Both the position numbers and the translations under genes were made by a program. Under the pieces are notes generated by a model that saw nothing but the letters and a program-made list of their open reading frames with translations, was not told the origin of the DNA and did no database searches. From assembly GCA_018268935.1 (NCBI GenBank), contig JAFDVS010000066.1, positions 247-51,752 on the forward strand: a stretch of 51,506 bases of DNA. Reading direction: 5' to 3'. The first letter of the stretch is position 1, and every line of letters begins with the position of its first letter. Below, one piece after another: positions 45,428 to 51,506 of the stretch. This DNA is from Acidobacteriota bacterium (GTDB lineage: Bacteria > Acidobacteriota > Terriglobia > Bryobacterales > Bryobacteraceae).

Positions 45428-46035
45428 TCTTCATCAAAGTTAAAGAAGCTTGCCACCAGCACCGACGCCTGCGGAGCATGCAAAGGGGAGATTGGCTCAT
45501 CAGTCGCGTACGACTCGACCGATTGATAGCGGCCATCCACTGGATTCCGGTGGACGATCACCCGCCGGTTGCGAACATCCAACACCCAGTAGTCGGAAAT
45601 GCCTGCACGTGCGTAAAGCCGCGCCTTCGTCGACAGATCGAACCCGATCGTCGTGTCAGCTATCTCCGCCAAAAGCAGGATCTCCGTTGGCGGGACGCCC
45701 CGGGAATACCTCCCGTATGGCTGCTTCAGTACGATCGCGTCGGGCTCAGGTGCACTAGTTGGTTGATCGAGTGGAGCAACGTCGATTGGTGCCTCGGGAA
45801 CCACGCAAAGCGACTTGAAAACGGTTCGGAGCCAGTCGGTCAACAGCAGCAGGACGTAGACATGAGGATGATTTTTTCCCACCTTTTCCACCAACTCCCC
45901 TTCGATGAGTTCATAGCGATGGAGTTCGGCGAGTCCTGCTTTTTCGAGGAGTTTACACTCCTCGCGTGTCCATTTTTTGTGCAGCGGCACTTCGGCCAAG
46001 GAACCGGTGTCTGGCGCAATCCAAGCGACGGGCAT
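45424..46035 (-). CDS. Uma2-family protein (PD-(D/E)xK-like nuclease fold)
   Basis: This 203-residue protein matches the Uma2/DUF820 family. YELIEGELVEK (about 41-51), PEPDAIVLK (about 95-103), LLAEIADTTIGFDLSTKARLYARAG and DYWVLDVRNRRV place the acidic and lysine residues of a restriction-endonuclease-like core. Biological roles are unproven; such genes multiply in cyanobacteria and Acidobacteriota. It stands alone. The start ATG at 46035 has no striking ribosome-binding site. Expression is probably low. Confidence 0.9.
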   Translation of the reverse strand: MPVAWIAPDTGSLAEVPLHKKWTREECKLLEKAGLAELHRYELIEGELVEKVGKNHPHVYVLLLLTDWLRTVFKSLCVVPEAPIDVAPLDQPTSAPEPDAIVLKQPYGRYSRGVPPTEILLLAEIADTTIGFDLSTKARLYARAGISDYWVLDVRNRRVIVHRNPVDGRYQSVESYATDEPISPLHAPQASVLVASFFNFDED

Positions 46036-46069
46036 TCGTCTCCATTATCTGCGATCGGAAAACCTCACT

Positions 46070-47101
46070 TCACCCCCACTTGTACTCCATCAAAGCTCCC
46101 ACCCCCGTCCACGTCGTGTGATACCGGTTGTACATATCCCGATCCCGCGCATCCCCCCAGCTCCCATCCGCATTCTGATGCGCCAGCAGATAATCCATCC
46201 CCTCCCGGATCAGCCCATCCGATTCCTCCATCCCCAACACCAGCAGCGAATCCACAAACTCCCCCAGCGTCTCCGGATCCTTCCCCGCGATACACCTCCG
46301 CAAATTCCCCGCCAGAAAATCAAACTCCGCCGGAAAATCCTCGCGTCGCAACCGGCGCAAATCGTAATCATTCGAAACATACACAATATGCGTCACCGTA
46401 TAGGCAACGCTATAGAACGCCGCATCCAGCTTCCGTCCCTTCCACACATACGGCCGCAACGACGGCACCCAGCGCATCACATCCCCAAACGAAGCCCCCA
46501 ACCGAATCCCATACCGCTCCCCGAAATACGCCGTCAGCATCGCCTCGAAAAACACGTCATACCGGCTCATCATCGTGAGCTTCCCTTTGCACTGAAAGCA
46601 CTGCCGCGAGCCCCGCACACTCCACTTCTTACACCGCTTGCATTTCTTCGGAATATCCGCCGGCGGCCCTTCCCGCAACGGATCGAACCCCAGAAACTGC
46701 ACCGCACTCATCCCCGCCGCACGCCGCGCCAACTCCTCCTTCATCGCCGGATTCGGAAAACCCAACCCATCCGCCGACAAGCACCCGTACACCAGATCGG
46801 AAACAGTCACCGGCCCCGCGCCAGCCGGCACCACTGGCACTTTCCCGCGCCAGTATGCCGCCCGCTCTCGCCCCACCTCCCAACACACCCGCCGCATCTC
46901 CTCATTCGAGGTCGCCTCCGCCAATCCATAAAAACAAAACATCAGATCCGTGGCGTAGTCCTCAAAATGCACCGGATTCCGCGCCACATCAATCAAAAAC
47001 CGCAACCCCCGCATCACCGCCGCCCGTCTCCGCTCCACCAAATACGTCGAGCCCCGCAACACAAACGGCAGCCCAATCAACCCACGGCGTGATAGCAGCA
47101 C
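46070..47101 (-). CDS. Zinc-ribbon and terpenoid-cyclase-like toroid protein
   Basis: This 343-residue protein starts at a GTG (47101), six bases after TAGAAT. The N-terminus (SRRGLIGLPFVLRG) is short and basic-hydrophobic. Helical regions flank a zinc ribbon: CKRC and CFQC (Cys154, 157, 168, 171). The C-terminal stretch has a QW-type motif, QNADGSWGDARD (about 314-325), of the alpha/alpha-toroid seen in squalene cyclases and prenyltransferases. The upstream copies of the repeat are hard to see. I do not know a named family that joins these two features. It may be a non-enzymatic scaffold. It diverges from a sulfatase with 25 bases between start codons. Confidence 0.68.
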   Translation of the reverse strand: MLLSRRGLIGLPFVLRGSTYLVERRRAAVMRGLRFLIDVARNPVHFEDYATDLMFCFYGLAEATSNEEMRRVCWEVGRERAAYWRGKVPVVPAGAGPVTVSDLVYGCLSADGLGFPNPAMKEELARRAAGMSAVQFLGFDPLREGPPADIPKKCKRCKKWSVRGSRQCFQCKGKLTMMSRYDVFFEAMLTAYFGERYGIRLGASFGDVMRWVPSLRPYVWKGRKLDAAFYSVAYTVTHIVYVSNDYDLRRLRREDFPAEFDFLAGNLRRCIAGKDPETLGEFVDSLLVLGMEESDGLIREGMDYLLAHQNADGSWGDARDRDMYNRYHTTWTGVGALMEYKWG

Positions 47102-47107
47102 CTCATC

Positions 47108-47117
47108 ATTCTAAGAT
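47108..47117. promoter_or_regulatory. Overlapping divergent -10 elements
   Basis: TAGAAT on the minus strand (47113-47108) lies six bases from the GTG at 47101, and TAAGAT on the plus strand (47112-47117) lies nine bases from the ATG at 47127. They overlap by two bases, so the zinc-ribbon gene and the second sulfatase gene likely compete for polymerase. Confidence 0.5.
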
Positions 47118-47126
47118 AGGATTTCC

Positions 47127-48416
47127 ATGATGCAACGCCGTCAGTTCCTCCAAACCATCCCCGCCCTATCCGCCTTCGCCCAAGCTCCATCCAAACCCAA
47201 CATCATCTTCATCCTCGCCGACGACCTCGGCATCGGCGGCCTCAGTTGCTACGGCGCCGACGCCTTCCGCACCCCGCAAATCGATGCCCTCGCCAAATCC
47301 GGCATCCGTTTCACCAACGCCTACACTGCACCCCTCTGCGGTCCATCAAGAGCCCTCATCATGACCGGCCGCTACGGCTTCCGCACCGGCGCCTCCAACC
47401 AGGACGCCACCGGCACCATGAAACCCGCCAACGAAACCTTCATCCCCAAAGTCCTCAAGCCCGCGGGCTACACCTCCGCCATGGTCGGCAAGTGGGGCCA
47501 ACTCCCGCTCGGTCCCGCCGAGTTCGGCTTCGACGAGCATCTCAAATTCCAAGGCAGCGGCACTTACTGGAACACCCAGGATCGCGGCAAAGCCTACCTG
47601 CTCAACGGCGTCACCACGCCACTCAAAGACAACCAGTACCTCCCCGACCTCATGCACGAGTTCGTTGTCAGCTTCCTCCACCGCAATCGCACCAAGCCCT
47701 TCTTCCTCTACTACTCCATGTCGCACGTCCACGGCGAAATCCTGCCCACGCCCGACACCGCCCCCGGCACCAACGACCACTACAAAGACAACATCAACTA
47801 CATGGACAAACTCGTCGGCAAGCTCATGGCCACGCTCGACGATCTGAAACTCCGCGAAAAAACCCTCGTCATCTTCTTCGGCGACAACGGCACCGCCTCC
47901 AATTACGCCGAGCGTTCCACCGTCCACGGCAAACCACTCGCCGGCTCGAAAGGCGACATGGAAGAAGGAGGCGCGCTCGTCCCCTTCATCGCCAGTTGGC
48001 CCCGCACCACACCCGCCGGCATCGTCTCCTCCCAACTCACCGACGCCACCGATTTCCTCCCCACCTTCGCCGCACTCGCAGGGGCGCAAGTCCCTGCCAA
48101 ACCCATCGACGGCGTCAGCCTCGTCCCCGCGCTCACCGGCAAGCCCGGCCCCAAGCGCGATTGGATCTTCATGCAACTCGCCCGCATGTGGTACGTCCGC
48201 GACGCGCGCTTCAAGCTCAATCAGAAAGGCGAACTCCGCGACATGTCCAACGCCCCATTCGCCGAACCCCTGGCCAAGGACACGCCCGAATCCGCCGCCG
48301 CCCGCAAGCGCCTCCAAGCCGTGCTCGACAAACTCAACCCCGCTGGAGGCATTCCCGACACCGGCCCCGCATCCGGCCGCCACGCCGCTAACGAAAAGAA
48401 AAAATCGAAACGCTGA
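47127..48416 (+). CDS. Tat-exported sulfatase with altered K-W-H motif
   Basis: This 429-residue sulfatase-family protein has a Tat-type signal (MMQRRQFLQTIPALSAFAQA). The metal site ILADDLGIGG and the modified Cys71 in CGPSRALIMTG are intact, as are SHVHGE and GDNGT. However, the usual GKWHLG is GKWGQL (K122, W123, G124), so the histidine that helps bind the sulfate is missing. The enzyme may use another residue, act on phosphonate or other esters, or be inactive. It ends one base before the substrate-binding-protein stop (TGATCA, 48414-48419). Confidence 0.9.
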   Translation: MMQRRQFLQTIPALSAFAQAPSKPNIIFILADDLGIGGLSCYGADAFRTPQIDALAKSGIRFTNAYTAPLCGPSRALIMTGRYGFRTGASNQDATGTMKPANETFIPKVLKPAGYTSAMVGKWGQLPLGPAEFGFDEHLKFQGSGTYWNTQDRGKAYLLNGVTTPLKDNQYLPDLMHEFVVSFLHRNRTKPFFLYYSMSHVHGEILPTPDTAPGTNDHYKDNINYMDKLVGKLMATLDDLKLREKTLVIFFGDNGTASNYAERSTVHGKPLAGSKGDMEEGGALVPFIASWPRTTPAGIVSSQLTDATDFLPTFAALAGAQVPAKPIDGVSLVPALTGKPGPKRDWIFMQLARMWYVRDARFKLNQKGELRDMSNAPFAEPLAKDTPESAAARKRLQAVLDKLNPAGGIPDTGPASGRHAANEKKKSKR

Positions 48417-49373
48417 TCACCGCAAATAAGCGTCCGTAAACGTGCGCCGCAAATCCAGCCGCACACTGGCCAGCCGCTCCACCGAACCGGCCGTAATCGC
48501 GAACGCCGCGCTAGCAGCCTCCACATCAATCCGCCCGTCGACATCCAAAGTTGGCCGCATCCCTTCAATCGCCGCCTCATCCCCCTCAGGCAGCGCCGCC
48601 CGAATCTCCGCCGCCGTATGCGAAGCCATCCACTGGTTCGCTCCCAGGAACGCCTTCGCCATTCCCCGCGCTGCATCAGCATTCCCTTCCAGCCACTCCC
48701 GCCGAGCCACCAGACAAAGGCTCGGCAACTTCTCCACCCCGAAATACTCCCGCGAAACCGCCGCATCCCGCAGATCCACCAGCAGCCGCAGCGGCACTCC
48801 CCGTCCCCGCAGCGTGCTCCAACCCTGATTCGTCAACATCGCCGCATCCACCTTCTTCTGTTCCACCGCCGCCACCGCCGAAGCCGCCACGCCAATCGCC
48901 GCAGTAGAAAATTCAGAAACCCCGTTCTTCCGCATCACGGCATTCAACAGGAAATGCGATGAAGACCCCGGCCCCGGAATCCCCACCGTCTTCCCCTTCA
49001 GCCCCTCCACCGACGCAATCTCCTCCCGCGCCGCCAGCACCATCCCCGGCCGCAGCGCCAGCGAGCAAAACGCCACCACATCCTTCCCGTCGGCCGCCAA
49101 AGGCAGCACCGCATCATACGCCGCCGTGGCCACATCCCCATCGCCGGCCAGCAGCGCTTCCATCATCTTCGCGTACGATTGCAGGTACACTGCCCGCACA
49201 GCCATCGCGCCATACCGCCCCTGCGCCACCGACAAATGATGCCCGTAGCTCTCCGGAAACGTCAGCAACACCGTCTCCCGCCGCTTCCCGCACCCCGCGC
49301 TCAGCGCCATCAGAAACAACCTTCGATCAACAGTGACGCGGGCCTCCAGGCCGGCGGCTAAATCAAATCTCAT
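48417..49373 (-). CDS. NMT1/THI5-type ABC solute-binding lipoprotein
   Basis: This 318-residue protein has an N-terminal stretch with a lipobox-like LSAGC (Cys28; DRRLFLMALSAGC) and a periplasmic-binding fold of the SsuA/NMT1 type: SYGHHLSVAQGRYG, SLKGKTVGIPGPGSSSHFLL-like segment, AAMLTNQGWSTL and REWLEGN. Such proteins present sulfonates, nitrate, taurine or pyrimidine precursors to an ABC permease, but no permease or ATPase gene is adjacent. The ATG at 49373 is preceded at seven bases by TAATCT. It could also be a sensor subunit. Confidence 0.82.
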   Translation of the reverse strand: MRFDLAAGLEARVTVDRRLFLMALSAGCGKRRETVLLTFPESYGHHLSVAQGRYGAMAVRAVYLQSYAKMMEALLAGDGDVATAAYDAVLPLAADGKDVVAFCSLALRPGMVLAAREEIASVEGLKGKTVGIPGPGSSSHFLLNAVMRKNGVSEFSTAAIGVAASAVAAVEQKKVDAAMLTNQGWSTLRGRGVPLRLLVDLRDAAVSREYFGVEKLPSLCLVARREWLEGNADAARGMAKAFLGANQWMASHTAAEIRAALPEGDEAAIEGMRPTLDVDGRIDVEAASAAFAITAGSVERLASVRLDLRRTFTDAYLR

Positions 49374-49379
49374 ACCTGC

Positions 49380-49386
49380 TAGATTA
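49380..49386. promoter_or_regulatory. Shared bidirectional -10 element
   Basis: TAGATT (49380-49385, plus) lies six bases before the ATG at 49392. Its near-complement TAATCT (49386-49381, minus) lies seven bases before the ATG at 49373. The same seven bases thus serve both directions within an 18-base gap. Confidence 0.55.
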
Positions 49387-49391
49387 AACCC

Positions 49392-49895
49392 ATGACCGAA
49401 CCCTGGATGTCCGGCTCCTACGCCGAAGTCAACCCCCTCCTACGCCCCCTGCTGCATGCCTTCGACCACGCCCTCCTCGACCTCGAACACTGGACCGCCA
49501 ACCTCACCCAGGAACAGCTCTGGTCCACTCCCCACAACCTCGGCTCCGTCGGTTTCCACCTCCGCCACATCACCGGCAGCACGGACCGCCTCTTCACCTA
49601 CGCCCAAAACGAAGCCCTCACCGAAACCCAACTCCAAACACTAAACTCCGAAAAAACCCCCGGCGCCACCCGCGACGAACTCCTCGCCGAAATGCGTCAG
49701 ACCTTCGCCACCATCGCGCAAAAGGTGCGCGACCTCGACCCCGCCACCCTCTCCGAACCCCGCTTCATCGGCCGCAAACGCCTCCCCACCACCCTCCACT
49801 CTCTCCTGGTGCACATCGCCGAACACACCATGCGCCACGTCGGCCAGGCCATCATCACCGTCAGAGTCCTCACGAACGGCGGACTCGCCTCATAA
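49392..49895 (+). CDS. DinB-family protein
   Basis: This 167-residue protein without a signal peptide has the DinB helical bundle. Candidate metal-ligand histidines are those of GFHLRHITG (about 55-60) and of the C-terminal HIAEHTMRHVGQ (about 138-149), a pattern typical of DinB_2 proteins. The two AEH/RHVGQ helices are close to a bacillithiol S-transferase-like arrangement, but that function is untested. Its 3' end overlaps the PEP-CTERM gene by 26 bases on the opposite strand. Confidence 0.87.
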   Translation: MTEPWMSGSYAEVNPLLRPLLHAFDHALLDLEHWTANLTQEQLWSTPHNLGSVGFHLRHITGSTDRLFTYAQNEALTETQLQTLNSEKTPGATRDELLAEMRQTFATIAQKVRDLDPATLSEPRFIGRKRLPTTLHSLLVHIAEHTMRHVGQAIITVRVLTNGGLAS

Positions 49896-50571
49896 CACCG
49901 CAAATCCCCAGCCCACCCAACATCCAAACCAGAGTCGAAGGTTCCGGCACATCCCCGATTCGCTCATAGGCCAGAAACGGCACGTTCGCCACAAAAGGCT
50001 GCCCCCGAAACAACACCGTTCCCCCGGCAACCTGCGACGAAACCCCTTGATAAAACGTATTCACCCCAGCCGTGTAAGGATCGCTCGCCACCTGCGCCGC
50101 AACAACTCCGCTATTGAATGTATCCCGCACAATGGACATCGTGCTCCCCAACGCCATCAGCGCTCCATTGATCGAGTTGATCCCATTCGTCACCTCTGGC
50201 CCACCGCTGTCTCCAACAAAAAACACCGTCCCGCCTCCAATCAGGAAGTTTTGCAGCGCCGTAATCTCCGCCGCCACGAACGCATCGTCCGGCAGAATGG
50301 CAAAGAACAAATCCACCCCCGCCAGTTGCGCATCCGTCACTGCACCGGAAAACGTGCTCACCGTAGCCCCTTGTCCCGTATAGAAATTCCCGAACACGGT
50401 CACGTACAGCCCGAACGAGGAACTGGACAGGAACTTCACGTTGCTCCCGCCTTCCAACGCGTTCATCAGGAATACATCGTTGTCATGCGGTTCCACCGGA
50501 CCCAACCCCGGCGCCACATTCGCATCCCCCGACACAAACACCGTGCCGCCCCCCAAATCCTCGTCTTTCAT
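49870..50571 (-). CDS. PEP-CTERM protein lacking a signal peptide
   Basis: The protein has about 233 residues. The C-terminus has the PEP-CTERM sorting signal VPEPSTLVWML, a short membrane helix and RRVRRS, which is processed by an exosortase/archaeosortase-type system. The main part is a small-residue-rich secreted-type domain (GGTVFVSGDANV, LIGGGTVFFVGDSGG). Signal-peptide text is absent: starting at the ATG at 50571 gives MKDEDLGGG, and extending to 50652 adds only a weakly hydrophobic WGCVAGAS. The gene may have lost its 5' end or be mis-framed. No exosortase gene is in the window. Confidence 0.65.
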   Translation of the reverse strand: MKDEDLGGGTVFVSGDANVAPGLGPVEPHDNDVFLMNALEGGSNVKFLSSSSFGLYVTVFGNFYTGQGATVSTFSGAVTDAQLAGVDLFFAILPDDAFVAAEITALQNFLIGGGTVFFVGDSGGPEVTNGINSINGALMALGSTMSIVRDTFNSGVVAAQVASDPYTAGVNTFYQGVSSQVAGGTVLFRGQPFVANVPFLAYERIGDVPEPSTLVWMLGGLGICGVMRRVRRS

Positions 50572-50654
50572 TGCGAGCTTTGCCCCTTGGCGAACTTGGC
50601 GAGAAGCCCCGGCCACGCAACCCCAGCATGCTAACCTGAAGGAATAGCACAACC

Positions 50655-51506
50655 ATGTCTAGCTCCAAACTGGTATACACCGAAGATCCTGCGGCAGCAG
50701 GCGTAAGAGCCGTACCCGACTCGGACCCTGTAGAAACTTCCGAATGGATAGAAGCCCTCGACCAAGTTCTCGATGAAGCTGGCCCGGAACGCGCGCGTTA
50801 CCTCCTGAAAAAACTCACCGAGCGTGCCGCCACCCTGGGAGTTCCGGTCCCCGCCAACATCAACACCCCGTATGTGAACACTATCTCCGTAGACGACGAA
50901 GTCCCCTACCCCGGCGATCGCTTCCTGGAACGAAGCATTAAAAGCATCATTCGCTGGAACGCCATGGCGATGGTCGTCCGCGCCAACAAGTACGACAACG
51001 GCATCGGCGGCCATATCTCCACCTACGCCTCCCTCGCCACGCTCCTTGAAGTCGGCTTCAACCACTTCTTCCGCGCCAAAATCGGCCAGGAGCCCGGCGA
51101 CTTCGTCTACTTCCAGGGCCATGCCTCCCCCGGTGTCTATGCCCGAGCCTTCATCGAAGGACGCCTCAGCGAAGAACACCTCAAAAACTTCCGCCACGAA
51201 CTGCGTGAGCATCCCGGCCTCTCCAGCTATCCCCACCCCTGGCTGATGCCCGATTTCTGGCAGTTCCCCACCGTTTCCATGGGCCTCGGCCCCATCAACT
51301 CCATCTACCACGCCCGCTTCATGCGCTACATGGAGAACCGCGGCATCATCGCCAAGACGAACCGCAAGATCTGGGCCTTCGTCGGTGACGGCGAATCGGA
51401 TGAGCCCGAAACGCTCGGCGCCATTACCCTCGCCTCCCGCGAAAAGCTCGACAACCTCTGTTGGGTCGTCAATTGCAATCTCCAGCGTCTCGATGGCCCG
51501 GTGCGC
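50655..51506 (+). CDS. aceE: Pyruvate dehydrogenase E1 component, 5' part
   Basis: The first 284 residues of a homodimeric-type pyruvate dehydrogenase E1, which decarboxylates pyruvate with thiamine diphosphate. DNGIGGHISTYASLATLLEVGFNHFF (about 114-139 in the full protein) and GDFVYFQGHASPGVYARAF match the AceE family; the thiamine-diphosphate-binding GDGESDEP (244-251) is followed by NCNLQRLDGPV. The start ATG at 50655 has AAGGA about 11 bases upstream. The gene continues past the right edge of the window, so it is incomplete only because of the cut. E2 and E3 are probably further downstream. Confidence 0.96.
   Translation, partial: MSSSKLVYTEDPAAAGVRAVPDSDPVETSEWIEALDQVLDEAGPERARYLLKKLTERAATLGVPVPANINTPYVNTISVDDEVPYPGDRFLERSIKSIIRWNAMAMVVRANKYDNGIGGHISTYASLATLLEVGFNHFFRAKIGQEPGDFVYFQGHASPGVYARAFIEGRLSEEHLKNFRHELREHPGLSSYPHPWLMPDFWQFPTVSMGLGPINSIYHARFMRYMENRGIIAKTNRKIWAFVGDGESDEPETLGAITLASREKLDNLCWVVNCNLQRLDGPVR

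Overview
The window is GC-rich bacterial chromosome that most resembles Acidobacteriota of the Solibacter/Bryobacter lineage. Four things point there: a protein at 42334-44016 ending in what looks like the Solibacter-type C-terminal domain (TIGR03437); an Oar-like TonB-dependent receptor with a carboxypeptidase-regulatory N-terminus (6667-10101); a Planctomycete/Acidobacteria-style DUF1501 + cytochrome/DUF1549/DUF1553 + PQQ-propeller cluster (34672-39849); and many exported sulfatases, metalloproteases and DinB proteins. The lineage call rests on recognised families, not on a database search. I saw no rRNA, tRNA, CRISPR array, transposase or integrase.

Layout. 1-2576: 3' end of a sigma-54 activator, a small coiled-coil protein and a decayed STAND-type NTPase gene. 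2610-6603: O-methyltransferase, membrane-anchored beta-carbonic-anhydrase-like protein and leuS. 6667-11507: TonB-dependent receptor, then a secreted phosphoesterase bracketed by strong hairpins. 11528-15552: a serine-biosynthesis pair (class V aminotransferase, serA) diverging from yqeY and a LmbE-type deacetylase. 15549-23626: secreted zinc metalloprotease and secreted glycosidase-like protein transcribed divergently, tsaB, and a glycosyltransferase fused to a RimI-type acetyltransferase behind an MFS transporter. 23628-31093: an exported hypothetical protein, a methyltransferase and hydrolase pair, and the tightly coupled FkbM / SCO-copper / TPR operon facing a DinB protein. 31090-34651: DUF72, lexA with a visible operator, exported O-methyltransferase, DODA-type dioxygenase and CoA-binding protein. 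34672-42199: the DUF1501 cluster, then DinB, DUF488 and a Tat-exported DegT-type PLP enzyme. 42334-49895: TIGR03437 protein, two sulfatases, Uma2, a zinc-ribbon/toroid protein, an orphan solute-binding lipoprotein and DinB. 49870-51506: PEP-CTERM protein and the start of aceE.

Two architectural signals run across the window. First, many transcription units have a TANNNT -10-like hexamer only 6-9 bases before the start codon, which predicts leaderless mRNAs; several divergent pairs share overlapping or mirrored -10 elements. Second, six of eleven convergent gene pairs overlap by exactly four bases, sharing their stop codons. A further theme is that enzyme families normally found in the cytosol (beta-carbonic anhydrase, O-methyltransferase, FkbM methyltransferase, DinB, DegT aminotransferase) carry signal peptides, lipoboxes, Tat signals or membrane anchors here. 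The coupled FkbM-SCO-TPR operon, the zinc-ribbon/toroid protein and the glycosyltransferase-RimI fusion are the best candidates for undescribed biology.
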